Virus record (IMG/VR): IMGVR_UViG_3300031963_000782 | Span: 1 to 27,154 of that record | Direction: 5' to 3' (one strand) | DNA from: a virus | DNA: 27,154 bases | Shown here: positions 13,256 through 18,230 of the stretch, piece by piece | How the letters are laid out: every line of letters starts with the position of its first letter | Position numbering within the stretch: the stretch's first letter is position 1 | Notes under the pieces: generated by a model | What the model saw: the letters and a program-made list of their open reading frames with translations, nothing else | Databases searched by the model: none | What the model was told of the DNA's origin: nothing | Position numbers and translations under genes: made by a program

Positions 13256-13440
13256 CGCTCCAATCTCCCGTCTTGGTTAGCCTCGCCATCCACCTGAACG
13301 GTATCGGCTGGCATTTCGTATGTTGCCCACTCGTGACCGCATTCGCACAATCGTCTGCGCCACTTCCAACCGTATCTAGTGTCTTTCCTCGTCTCCAAGG
13401 TTTTTGACTTCCAACTCCCGCATTCCGAACACAGACTCAT
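13252..13440 (-). CDS. NrdR-like stand-alone zinc-ribbon protein, 62 aa
   Basis: The N-terminal region reads MSLCSECGSWKSKTLETRKDT and then WKWRRRLCECGHEWATYE. C4, C7, C32 and C34 (or H36) can coordinate zinc. The spacing and the 'RRR-C..CGH-W-TYE' ending closely resemble the zinc-ribbon half of the ribonucleotide-reductase repressor NrdR, but the ATP-cone domain is absent and the second pair is C-x-C rather than C-x2-C. GGAGGA is 5 nt before the ATG. It may bind DNA as a small regulator. Resemblance is by eye. Confidence 0.68.
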   Translation of the reverse strand: MSLCSECGSWKSKTLETRKDTRYGWKWRRRLCECGHEWATYEMPADTVQVDGEANQDGRLER

Positions 13441-13567
13441 ACTGTTCCTCCAGTTTTTTTATGTGGTAGTCATCGCAAAATCCACACAAGTAGATCAGGC
13501 CGATGATGACTCCAGACTCTTCCTCTCCGCGATCACAAGCAACTGCTTCTTTGCTTCCGGTTGACAA
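13376..13567 (-). CDS. Possible overlapping small gene with TTG start, 63 aa
   Basis: This frame fills the 54-nt gap between the P-like gene and the zinc-ribbon gene but overlaps both by about 65-73 nt. It starts at a TTG with a perfect GGAGGT five nt upstream, an unusually good ribosome site to find inside a coding region. The core LIYLCGFCDDYHIKKLEEQYE has a C-x2-C and a helix. The overlaps and rare start codon count against it. I list it as possible only. Confidence 0.33.
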   Translation of the reverse strand: MSTGSKEAVACDRGEEESGVIIGLIYLCGFCDDYHIKKLEEQYESVFGMRELEVKNLGDEERH

Positions 13568-14037
13568 TTGACACCTCCGTTTGCAATGTGCTCGGCAAGT
13601 ATGTCTGCCAGTCTGCTCTCTGTCCTGGCACCTCTAGCAATCTCCAAGACTGCTTGCGCTGATTTTGGAAACTTTGCCCAGTGCAAGAAATCAAACCCAG
13701 GAGTCCTGATCTGCTCTACCGCACCCTGAATGATTGCCTTTCCTTCCGGTGTGATCTCCTTCGGAGGCGGCAACGCTGCAACTTGGTGTTCCGCAACACG
13801 GAACTGCTTGCACAACTGAATCCACTGGGCAAGGCTTGGGGGCCAATCAGGAGGATCTGTTTGCAGATGGTTCAGAACCTTCTGAATCGTATCAACAGGT
13901 GTAGACCTAAGCTGTGCTTCCCATGCTGCTTTTGCCTGATCTATCTCCTCTGGAGTTTTGCCAAAGTTGGACAGCACTTTCTGCTTGCCCCACAGAAGCC
14001 CAAAGCGGTCGATTAGACGTTCGCAATAGCTCTGCAT
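13495..14037 (-). CDS. Replication protein P-like / helicase-loader-like protein
   Basis: A 180-aa, mostly helical protein starting MQSYCERLIDRFGLLWGKQKV. The segment HLQTDPPDWPPSLAQWIQLCK (W-P-P-S/T-x-x-x-W/F-x-x-L-C) is the characteristic centre of phage lambda-P/DnaC-loader-like and related replisome proteins. It follows the O-like gene, the classic O-P order, with a 25-nt overlap. It would recruit the host helicase to the phage origin. No Walker ATPase motif is visible. The C-terminus KKQLLVIAERKSLESSSA holds the SD and TTG of a possible overlapping small gene. Confidence 0.6.
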   Translation of the reverse strand: MQSYCERLIDRFGLLWGKQKVLSNFGKTPEEIDQAKAAWEAQLRSTPVDTIQKVLNHLQTDPPDWPPSLAQWIQLCKQFRVAEHQVAALPPPKEITPEGKAIIQGAVEQIRTPGFDFLHWAKFPKSAQAVLEIARGARTESRLADILAEHIANGGVNCQPEAKKQLLVIAERKSLESSSA

Positions 14038-14303
14038 TTGGCTTCTTCCATGTCAATCACGTTCTTGCCTGTAAGGTGGCTCCAGAGGTCTTGTTTGACC
14101 TGTTTCTTCTCCACCCAATCAGCCTTGAATCCTCGCCATCCCATTAGCACCATATGGTCTAGTGCCTGCTCCAAAGTCCACCCTACAATCTGTGCTTCCT
14201 CCCTGATTGAGTTGATAACGCGCTGCGTTACTATCGCCCGTTTTGCTTTTCTGTGTGCCAGGAAGTCGTCCCAGCAATCTTGAGGTACATCGACAGGTTT
14301 CAT
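14013..14303 (-). CDS. Replication O-like protein, C-terminal-domain-only form, 96 aa
   Basis: The N-terminal region VPQDCWDDFLAHRKAKRAIVT, then INSIREEAQIVGW and MGWRGFKADWVEKK reproduce the C-terminal domain of phage replisome organizers ('W..WL.HRK.K.APVT ... I..EA...G ... GW.GFKA.W'). The usual N-terminal winged-helix DNA-binding part is absent, so this is a short form. AAAGGAG is 5 nt before the ATG, and the promoter-like 39-nt element lies 35 nt upstream. It is the first gene of the leftward replication operon. Confidence 0.68.
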   Translation of the reverse strand: MKPVDVPQDCWDDFLAHRKAKRAIVTQRVINSIREEAQIVGWTLEQALDHMVLMGWRGFKADWVEKKQVKQDLWSHLTGKNVIDMEEAKCRAIANV

Positions 14304-14337
14304 GCGTTCTCCTTTAGCGTTTGCGAACTCTAAACCT

Positions 14338-14376
14338 GTTTTTGTGTCTTGTGTGGAAATATTTTTTAATAGGTTT
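14338..14376 (-). promoter_or_regulatory. 39-nt promoter/operator-like element, copy 1
   Basis: Read on the minus strand it starts AAACCTATT, continues with an A-run and ATATTTC, then ACACA and ends ACACAAAAAC. It matches copy 2 at 17829-17867 in 35 of 39 positions. It ends 34 nt before the ATG of the O-like gene and is oriented toward it. Arms AAACCT and AGGTTT (14332-14337 with 14371-14376) form an inverted repeat around it. A phage early promoter or repressor operator is likely. Confidence 0.65.
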
Positions 14377-14673
14377 GTCTGTTTCTATAGTTTTCTTTTA
14401 TCCCTGATCTCTTGAGACATAACTTCCCCAGGGTGGAGCACAGGACTGGCTTCCACCTCTCCCGCCTCTACCATCCTGTGATAGGGCCAGAGTACCCGGA
14501 GGCTGCGATTGTTTCGATGCTGGAGTGGTCTACCACCGCTGTCTCCAACATCTACACCAGTCCCTCGCAGACAGGCTGGTCGGCTCGCAATCAGGGTGAG
14601 GATTGGCCGGTGTTTACCGCTGGCACCCATGCAGGTGCACTACTTCGTGAGCGGAACGGCTGGCGTAGAAATG

Positions 14674-14746
14674 AAAAAAGCCGCTTAGTGCTACCCCCGG
14701 TCGAAACCCCATCTTTTGGGACAGGGCGGAGATAGCATTAAGCGGC
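14674..14746 (-). terminator. Long-stem rho-independent terminator after thyX operon
   Basis: Minus strand: arm 14746-14727 (starts GCCGCTTAATGC) pairs over 20 positions with arm 14699-14680 (ends CTAAGCGGC), with one A-C mismatch and two G-U pairs. A run of six T follows (14679-14674). The 27-nt loop contains a further small hairpin (CCC, AAAAGAT, GGG). It ends the leftward operon from the repressor to thyX and insulates it from the replication operon. Confidence 0.82.
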
Positions 14747-14797
14747 CTTACTCTGTCGGTTTCGACGCCAACAAAAGCATTCTATAGGTTTACAAAA

Positions 14798-15451
14798 TTA
14801 AGCGCAACTCAAGCTGTTGTCTGGAAAAAACGCATCCATAGTGATCGGTGCAACAGTACGCAACTGCGCCAAGACCTCACCTGCCAGTTCCCGGTGTTCC
14901 TTCTGTGTGGTTGGATCTAGCCTCTGCTGCAGATAGTGAATCCAAGAGCGCATAGTCCCATTCATATATAAACGAGACGTTGTCAGACCCTCTGGAAGGA
15001 TCGCTCTGGCCTGTTCCTTTGCAATACCCCTGGACAATGCCTCGGAGTACGCCTGATCGCACTGGCGAGCAATCCCAGCCTGTATAGCAGACCACCAGCG
15101 CTCCAGCTCCTGATCAGCAGTTGGAAGACTGTTTTGGCGGTTTTTAACATCCTGCAATCGTGCTTCTCTAGTGACACTTCCGCTCTGCAGGTAGTGGACA
15201 CTGGCATATCGCTGGCTGAATTCCTGGAACGAAAACGATCTGTGCCGAAGAATTTGCCTGCCGATGTCACGAGTGGTATCGATCTGCATGCAGACGTTAG
15301 CCATTTCAAACGGCGATACATGACCGTGTTGCATCAGATAACGCAAAAGGCCAGTCTTGCCAGAAGCTTGATCCTTGGGATTGCTCACCCGAGCGATGTA
15401 TAGGATCTGCTGGTCAATCTCTGGTGTAGCCCATTGGATACGTGCTCTCAT
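14798..15451 (-). CDS. thyX: Flavin-dependent thymidylate synthase
   Basis: The 217-aa product carries the ThyX signature RHRSFSFQEFSQRY at residues 69-82 (canonical RHRxxSxNExSxRY, here Q76 replaces N), preceded by HGHVSPFEMANVCMQI and followed by LPEGLTTSRLYMNGTMRSW, which contributes nucleotide binding. It makes dTMP from dUMP using FAD, NADPH and methylenetetrahydrofolate. ATGA overlap with the HNH gene. Length is within the family range. It supports phage DNA synthesis independently of host ThyA. Confidence 0.93.
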   Translation of the reverse strand: MRARIQWATPEIDQQILYIARVSNPKDQASGKTGLLRYLMQHGHVSPFEMANVCMQIDTTRDIGRQILRHRSFSFQEFSQRYASVHYLQSGSVTREARLQDVKNRQNSLPTADQELERWWSAIQAGIARQCDQAYSEALSRGIAKEQARAILPEGLTTSRLYMNGTMRSWIHYLQQRLDPTTQKEHRELAGEVLAQLRTVAPITMDAFFPDNSLSCA

Positions 15452-15732
15452 TTAGTCACCACCAGTCCGTCCTCGAACAGCACTAGCATAGTCTTGCGCC
15501 ATGCAGCTTCCCAAAGACTTTTACGTTCTTCGTAAGACAATTTGGAACCCTGGTCGATGTTGGCATGACAATGTACACACAATGCCGCTGAGTAAACATC
15601 GTGCGCTTTCATCCCCATGCCTTTTCCGTACTCCGTCCAGTTAGCATGAGCTGCTTGTGTCTCGCCTTCCTTCCCGCACAGTTGACACGGTAGGCTAGCG
15701 ACCGCCCGAAGCAGTGCCTTGTTTCTGTACAT
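15448..15732 (-). CDS. HNH-type nuclease (YbcO/DUF1364-like)
   Basis: In 94 residues there are two Cys pairs: C16-x2-C19 and C52-x2-C55, with AAHANWTEYGKGMGMKAHD between them and the histidines H29 and H56 (CVHCHANIDQG). This is the His-Me finger layout of the YbcO/DUF1364-type and related small phage nucleases, with a structural zinc. GAGGTG is about 7 nt before the ATG. In recombination/replication regions these proteins are thought to act as structure-specific or mismatch nucleases; the exact role is not shown here. Stop is coupled to thyX. Confidence 0.75.
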   Translation of the reverse strand: MYRNKALLRAVASLPCQLCGKEGETQAAHANWTEYGKGMGMKAHDVYSAALCVHCHANIDQGSKLSYEERKSLWEAAWRKTMLVLFEDGLVVTK

Positions 15733-15997
15733 TGTGCCACCTCATGATTTCGCGTTGGAGTTCCTCTTTCCCTGAGATCCCGCGTGATTTTTCTACCCGC
15801 TCTAAATACTCACGCCGCTTTTCTTTGCTTCTTTTGGACAGGACGTACTGCGCTTCGCAATACAATGCAAACGCATTACTTTGCAGTCCGACTATGGTTC
15901 CGTCTGGTAGATACTTGGCAATCGCTGAATCGTGTCTCTTTCCGCACGCATAGCACGCAAGTCGTCCGTCCAGGTCAAGCCCTTCTCCGTCGCCCAT
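15695..15997 (-). CDS. Small Cys-containing phage protein downstream of ninB, 100 aa
   Basis: The product holds RLACYACGKRHDSAIAKYL, then PDGTIVGLQSNAFALYCEAQ, a basic helix KRSKEKRREYLERVEKSRG and a helical C-terminus. One C-x2-C pair is seen near the start. AAGGGTG lies about 7 nt before the ATG. The first 106 nt overlap the 3' end of ninB in another frame and the last 38 nt overlap the HNH gene. The family is not recognised, but composition and the good SD support a real gene. A role beside NinB and HNH in recombination is plausible. Confidence 0.65.
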   Translation of the reverse strand: MGDGEGLDLDGRLACYACGKRHDSAIAKYLPDGTIVGLQSNAFALYCEAQYVLSKRSKEKRREYLERVEKSRGISGKEELQREIMRWHNVQKQGTASGGR

Positions 15998-16323
15998 GCA
16001 ATCACCCTTTCCACGTAGTCCGAGAAGGCAGCAGTTGTCATCCCTGTCGTAGTCGGCTCCTGCTCAACAACCTTGCCATTGGGTAGCTCAATCACCCTGC
16101 CATTCAAGAACAGGGTTTTGAAGTAGCAATGCCAAGTCTCGGCGGAGTATTCCGACCCAGGCTTGATCTGATTTGCGATCTCATGCAGGACAGCCCAATA
16201 AAGCGAGTTTTGAGCCGTTGTTCTGTTGGGTTTGGAGATGGACACCACCCACCCGGGTTTAGCGTCTCTAACAGCCTCTAAAGCCTGTTTCCTGGCATTG
16301 TCGTTAATCAGCGGAATAATCAT
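15892..16323 (-). CDS. ninB: NinB-like recombination protein
   Basis: The 143-aa protein opens IIPLINDNARKQALEAVRDA and contains TTAQNSLYWAVLHEIANQI, ETWHCYFKTLFLN and TTAAFSDYVERVIAWATEKG, the order expected for NinB, a lambda-type recombination mediator (Orf) that helps load RecA-like or annealing activities on SSB-coated DNA. GGAG sits 8 nt before the ATG. The ATG directly abuts the TAA of one upstream frame (TAAATG), while the methyltransferase frame ends 20 nt inside it. The C-terminus seems extended past the usual domain and overlaps the next gene. Confidence 0.82.
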   Translation of the reverse strand: MIIPLINDNARKQALEAVRDAKPGWVVSISKPNRTTAQNSLYWAVLHEIANQIKPGSEYSAETWHCYFKTLFLNGRVIELPNGKVVEQEPTTTGMTTAAFSDYVERVIAWATEKGLTWTDDLRAMRAERDTIQRLPSIYQTEP

Positions 16324-17206
16324 TTAGCAATCTCCATGCTTCTGCTGCACAGAGAGGGACTTGTCCGTTGCCAATGGCTTTAAGTCTGTCCACCCTAGCG
16401 GCCACCCCATCAGCCACTCGACCCACGTTGGGTTCAACTTGCCACCATTCCCGGCTCCCATCAGCCTGGCTTCCTCGGTGCTTGTGTTCTTGTTTAACAG
16501 TTCCCATGAACCAGTGCCGCCACACATCCCAGCCGTTCTCGGTGTGGGACAGTTCTTCACTGCTGTTGCCAGTCCATCCCCGCTGTTTTTGCTGGCTCCT
16601 TTGCGGTTGTAATTCACGCATACTGTCGGTGTGGGCCAGTGAACCTGTGTCCCCAGATTGGGAGACTTCCGATTGCCCTGAGTTGTCCCGCTGTCCTTCC
16701 AATCCCGAGCGTTTGGACTTGCCCACAATCCAGATTCTGTCCCTCTGGTGATTGGCTCCAACGTCTGCTGCTCCCATAACAGTCCATTGCGTGTCATACC
16801 CCAGCGCGGTAAGGTCTGCAATGACTCTGGTTCCTCCCCGAGTAGTAAGCATTGGGGAGTTTTCCACGAACACGAATCGAGGTCGAACTTCGCCAACCAC
16901 GCGCGCCATGTGCGTCCACATTCCTGATCGCTCACCGTCAAGTCCGGCGCCTTTTCCTGCGGCGCTGATGTCTTGGCATGGAAACCCGCCAGATACAACA
17001 TCAACAATTCCTCGCCACGGCTTTCCGTCAAAGGTTTGTATGTCATCCCAAACCGGGAAAGGCGTGAGAAAACCGTCATTTTGTCGGGCGCACAGTACGC
17101 TTGCTGGATATGGTTCCCACTCGACGGCGCAGACTGTTCGCCATCCAAGCAGGTGTCCTCCAAGTATTCCTCCACCAGCGCCTGCGAAAAGAGCCAACTC
17201 ATTCAC
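16304..17206 (-). CDS. DNA (cytosine-5) methyltransferase
   Basis: All main C5-methylase motifs are visible in the 300-aa product: motif I LFAGAGGGILGG (residues 6-17, SAM binding), motif IV GGFPCQDIS with catalytic C77, motif VI FVENSPML (E115-N116; the usual ENV is ENS), motif VIII QRDRIWIVG (154-162) and motif X AIGNGQVPLCAAEAW (277-291). The region between VIII and X, the target recognition part, is hydrophilic. It starts with GTG overlapping the nuclease stop, 4 nt after AGGAGG. It probably protects phage DNA from restriction or alters regulation. The same DNA is open in a second frame. Confidence 0.88.
   Translation of the reverse strand: MNELALFAGAGGGILGGHLLGWRTVCAVEWEPYPASVLCARQNDGFLTPFPVWDDIQTFDGKPWRGIVDVVSGGFPCQDISAAGKGAGLDGERSGMWTHMARVVGEVRPRFVFVENSPMLTTRGGTRVIADLTALGYDTQWTVMGAADVGANHQRDRIWIVGKSKRSGLEGQRDNSGQSEVSQSGDTGSLAHTDSMRELQPQRSQQKQRGWTGNSSEELSHTENGWDVWRHWFMGTVKQEHKHRGSQADGSREWWQVEPNVGRVADGVAARVDRLKAIGNGQVPLCAAEAWRLLNDYSAD
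16324..17202 (-). CDS. Overlapping ORF in second frame of the methyltransferase locus, 292 aa
   Basis: This frame lies entirely inside the methyltransferase gene on the same strand. The ATG at 17202 is 8 nt after AGGAGG and follows the nuclease stop (TGA-ATG); its TAA abuts the ninB ATG. The product begins MSWLFSQALVEEYLEDT, has a middle with SGLWASPNARDWKD and HWPTPTVCVNYNRKG, and ends with LNPTWVEWLMGWP. I recall protein-database entries with the same opening and with LNP-WVEWLMG endings, but many could be the same overlapped frame. It is either a real overprinted gene or a conserved shadow; the junctions favour translation. Confidence 0.45.
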   Translation of the reverse strand: MSWLFSQALVEEYLEDTCLDGEQSAPSSGNHIQQAYCAPDKMTVFSRLSRFGMTYKPLTESRGEELLMLYLAGFHAKTSAPQEKAPDLTVSDQECGRTWRAWLAKFDLDSCSWKTPQCLLLGEEPESLQTLPRWGMTRNGLLWEQQTLEPITRGTESGLWASPNARDWKDSGTTQGNRKSPNLGTQVHWPTPTVCVNYNRKGASKNSGDGLATAVKNCPTPRTAGMCGGTGSWELLNKNTSTEEARLMGAGNGGKLNPTWVEWLMGWPLGWTDLKPLATDKSLSVQQKHGDC

Positions 17207-17511
17207 AATTCCTCCTCTTTGAGTTTCCAGCGGTTGCCCTCCTTGTACCAGCCATGAAGGACAACCCTCCAGCCAGACTTCAACATTTCTGGATACGCTT
17301 CCGCATCCTCGATCTTGTGTTTCCTGGCTGACAGGTTGGACTTGCTGGTGACCTGCACAGCAACCGTTTCATTGTTCCCAATTGCCAGTAGATCGATACA
17401 GCCAAACAGGTCGTGCTTGCGCTTGGTGAAAGCGTTGTAGTGCTCTACCGTCGCAACCAGATACCCAAGATCACTCAGGTGCGCTTTGCTTTTTGCCGTC
17501 AGACTGACCAT
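17203..17511 (-). CDS. PD-(D/E)XK-like nuclease-fold protein
   Basis: The 102-aa protein contains HDLFGCIDLLAIGNNETVAVQVTS, where D41 (or D34) and the QVTS strand stand in for the D...(D/E)xK catalytic core, with Q in place of the second acid. This 'F-G-x-I-D-x-L ... VQ-T' pattern recurs in small phage proteins of the restriction-endonuclease-like fold. GGAG lies 7 nt before the ATG, and the 5' end overlaps the repressor gene by 41 nt. Its location beside a methyltransferase and NinB fits DNA processing. Activity is uncertain because of the Q. Confidence 0.66.
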   Translation of the reverse strand: MVSLTAKSKAHLSDLGYLVATVEHYNAFTKRKHDLFGCIDLLAIGNNETVAVQVTSKSNLSARKHKIEDAEAYPEMLKSGWRVVLHGWYKEGNRWKLKEEEL

Positions 17512-17746
17512 TGAACACTCCAGGACACAGATCAGATGCCTTCACTCGACCGTCTGTCAGACGCTCAATCTCCAGTGCTCGCTTGAGAGGGATTCCAAAG
17601 TCACGCCACTTGTAGATCGCCTGCCGACTCAACTCTAAATGAGCCGCTAGTCTGCTAGTCCCACCGAGATACGCTGCTGCCACCTTCAATGCTGTTTGAC
17701 TGTCGATGTACGCTGCTGCTAACTTCTCTGCTGTTTGACTGTCCAT
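17471..17746 (-). CDS. Cro/YdaS-like helix-turn-helix repressor
   Basis: From ATG 17746 (AGGAGGTGTCAAC directly upstream) the protein is 91 aa. Residues 29-47 (GTSRLAAHLELSRQAIYKW) are a helix-turn-helix and the following IPLKRALEIERLTDGRV and KASDLCP complete the Cro/YdaS-type fold. The gene diverges from the plus-strand early operon across a 164-nt control region, the usual place of a Cro/CI regulator. The N-terminus carries two near-identical 13-residue copies (DSQTAEKLAAAYI, DSQTALKVAAAYL). A longer in-frame start at 17794 has no SD. Confidence 0.8.
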   Translation of the reverse strand: MDSQTAEKLAAAYIDSQTALKVAAAYLGGTSRLAAHLELSRQAIYKWRDFGIPLKRALEIERLTDGRVKASDLCPGVFNGQSDGKKQSAPE

Positions 17747-17747
17747 G
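17670..17747 (-). repeat. Tandem 39-bp duplication at the 5' end of the repressor gene
   Basis: 17670-17708 and 17709-17747 are adjacent copies matching in 34 of 39 positions, both starting TACGCTGCTGC and ending with TTTGACTGTC-ATG on the plus strand. The period equals 13 codons, so the frame is kept. The upstream copy includes the actual start codon of the repressor. It extends the helical N-terminus by one repeat. Confidence 0.82.
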
Positions 17748-17910
17748 TTGACACCTCCTGCCCGGATGGTACACTGACGGTTGATACGTTGCAAACAGAG
17801 CCTATAGTTTTTCGCTAATACAACAACAAAACCTATAAAAAAATATTTCTACACACAACACAAAAACGTAGGCATAATGACAACCATTGCAACACAACAC
17901 GGGGAAGCAA
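17747..17910. promoter_or_regulatory. Divergent control region between repressor and rightward early operon
   Basis: This 164-nt AT-rich region separates the leftward repressor gene from the rightward early genes. It includes TTGCAA with TACCAT at 17-nt spacing on the minus strand as a weak candidate for the repressor promoter, CTATAG at 17802, TATAAA at 17834-17839 as a candidate -10 box for rightward transcription, and the 39-nt shared element. GGGGAAG precedes the first plus-strand ATG. Operators for the Cro-like protein are expected here. Confidence 0.6.
17829..17867 (+). promoter_or_regulatory. 39-nt promoter/operator-like element, copy 2
   Basis: Plus-strand sequence starts AAACCTATA, continues with an A-run and ATATTTC, and ends ACACAAAAAC; it matches copy 1 (14338-14376, minus) at 35 of 39 positions. 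It lies 43 nt before the ATG of the first rightward gene and points toward it, as copy 1 does for the leftward replication operon. CCTA and TAGG (17832-17835, 17869-17872) flank it as dyad arms. Confidence 0.65.
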
Positions 17911-18084
17911 ATGCTGATTCAGACCTTAGAACAGATGTACGAGATGCTTGAGAAGATGGCAAGGTACGACATAGAACATTGCCATCTAAGTAGAGATTAC
18001 TTAAAAGAAGCTGGCATCGATTACTTCAAAGATATCCTTACCATCCAGTCCAACATTCAATTTTTCTTGAGGAGCGACAAATGA
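17911..18084 (+). CDS. First rightward early gene, 57 aa, helical
   Basis: The product MLIQTLEQMYEMLEKMARYD... is a helical, acidic-to-neutral small protein ending NIQFFLRSDK. The ATG is preceded by GGGGAAG 3-4 nt upstream; a TTG 24 nt earlier is a poorer start. The stop is coupled to the next small membrane protein (ATGA). As the first gene of an immediate-early operon it may be a host-interaction or regulatory protein, but nothing else shows this. Confidence 0.66.
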   Translation: MLIQTLEQMYEMLEKMARYDIEHCHLSRDYLKEAGIDYFKDILTIQSNIQFFLRSDK

Positions 18085-18230
18085 GAGAGAACGACGAGAA
18101 CCGCTGGGAAGCTGAGGTGCAACGCTACAAAGAAGAGCAGGAGATGAAAGAGAAGATCATTGAGGGAACGCTGTTCAGCATTGCCGCAACGATGTTCTTC
18201 GTCATCCTGGTCGCAGCGATGGCACTATGA
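18081..18230 (+). CDS. Small single-span membrane protein, 49 aa
   Basis: A 49-codon gene coupled at both ends (ATGA with the 57-aa gene, ATGA with the 66-aa gene). The first 28 residues are charged and helical (WEAEVQRYKEEQEMKEKIIE). Residues 30-49 (TLFSIAATMFFVILVAAMAL) form one membrane helix at the extreme C-terminus, the layout of a tail-anchored protein with its N-terminal part in the cytoplasm. GAGGAG lies 6 nt before the ATG. Function unknown; superinfection exclusion or membrane anchoring of an early complex are possibilities. Confidence 0.72.
   Translation: MRENDENRWEAEVQRYKEEQEMKEKIIEGTLFSIAATMFFVILVAAMAL

Larger units (their letters stand above)
14304..14797. other. 494-nt intergenic region with promoter element and terminator
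   Basis: No gene is supported here. 14304-14400 is AT-rich and carries the leader and 39-nt element of the leftward replication operon. 14401-14673 is GC-richer and open on both strands for 80-107 codons, but neither frame has a ribosome site or a recognisable product. 14674-14746 is a long-stem terminator. 14747-14797 includes CTATAGGTTT at 14782-14791, the reverse complement of part of the promoter-like element. Confidence 0.6.

Noticed and set aside
14697-14711. tRNA-like GGTCGAAACCCC in the intergenic region
   Set aside because: It is part of the terminator arm and loop; no acceptor or anticodon stem can be drawn around it. No tRNA gene was found in the window.
14412-14735. 107-codon plus-strand frame in the intergenic region
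   Set aside because: No clear ribosome site, runs through the terminator hairpin, product not recognised. Kept only as part of the unexplained block.
16752-17222. Plus-strand frame opposite the methyltransferase
   Set aside because: No SD, Pro/Ser/Arg-rich product; an antisense shadow. It also shows that stop-free frames occur readily here, which tempers the dual-coding claim.
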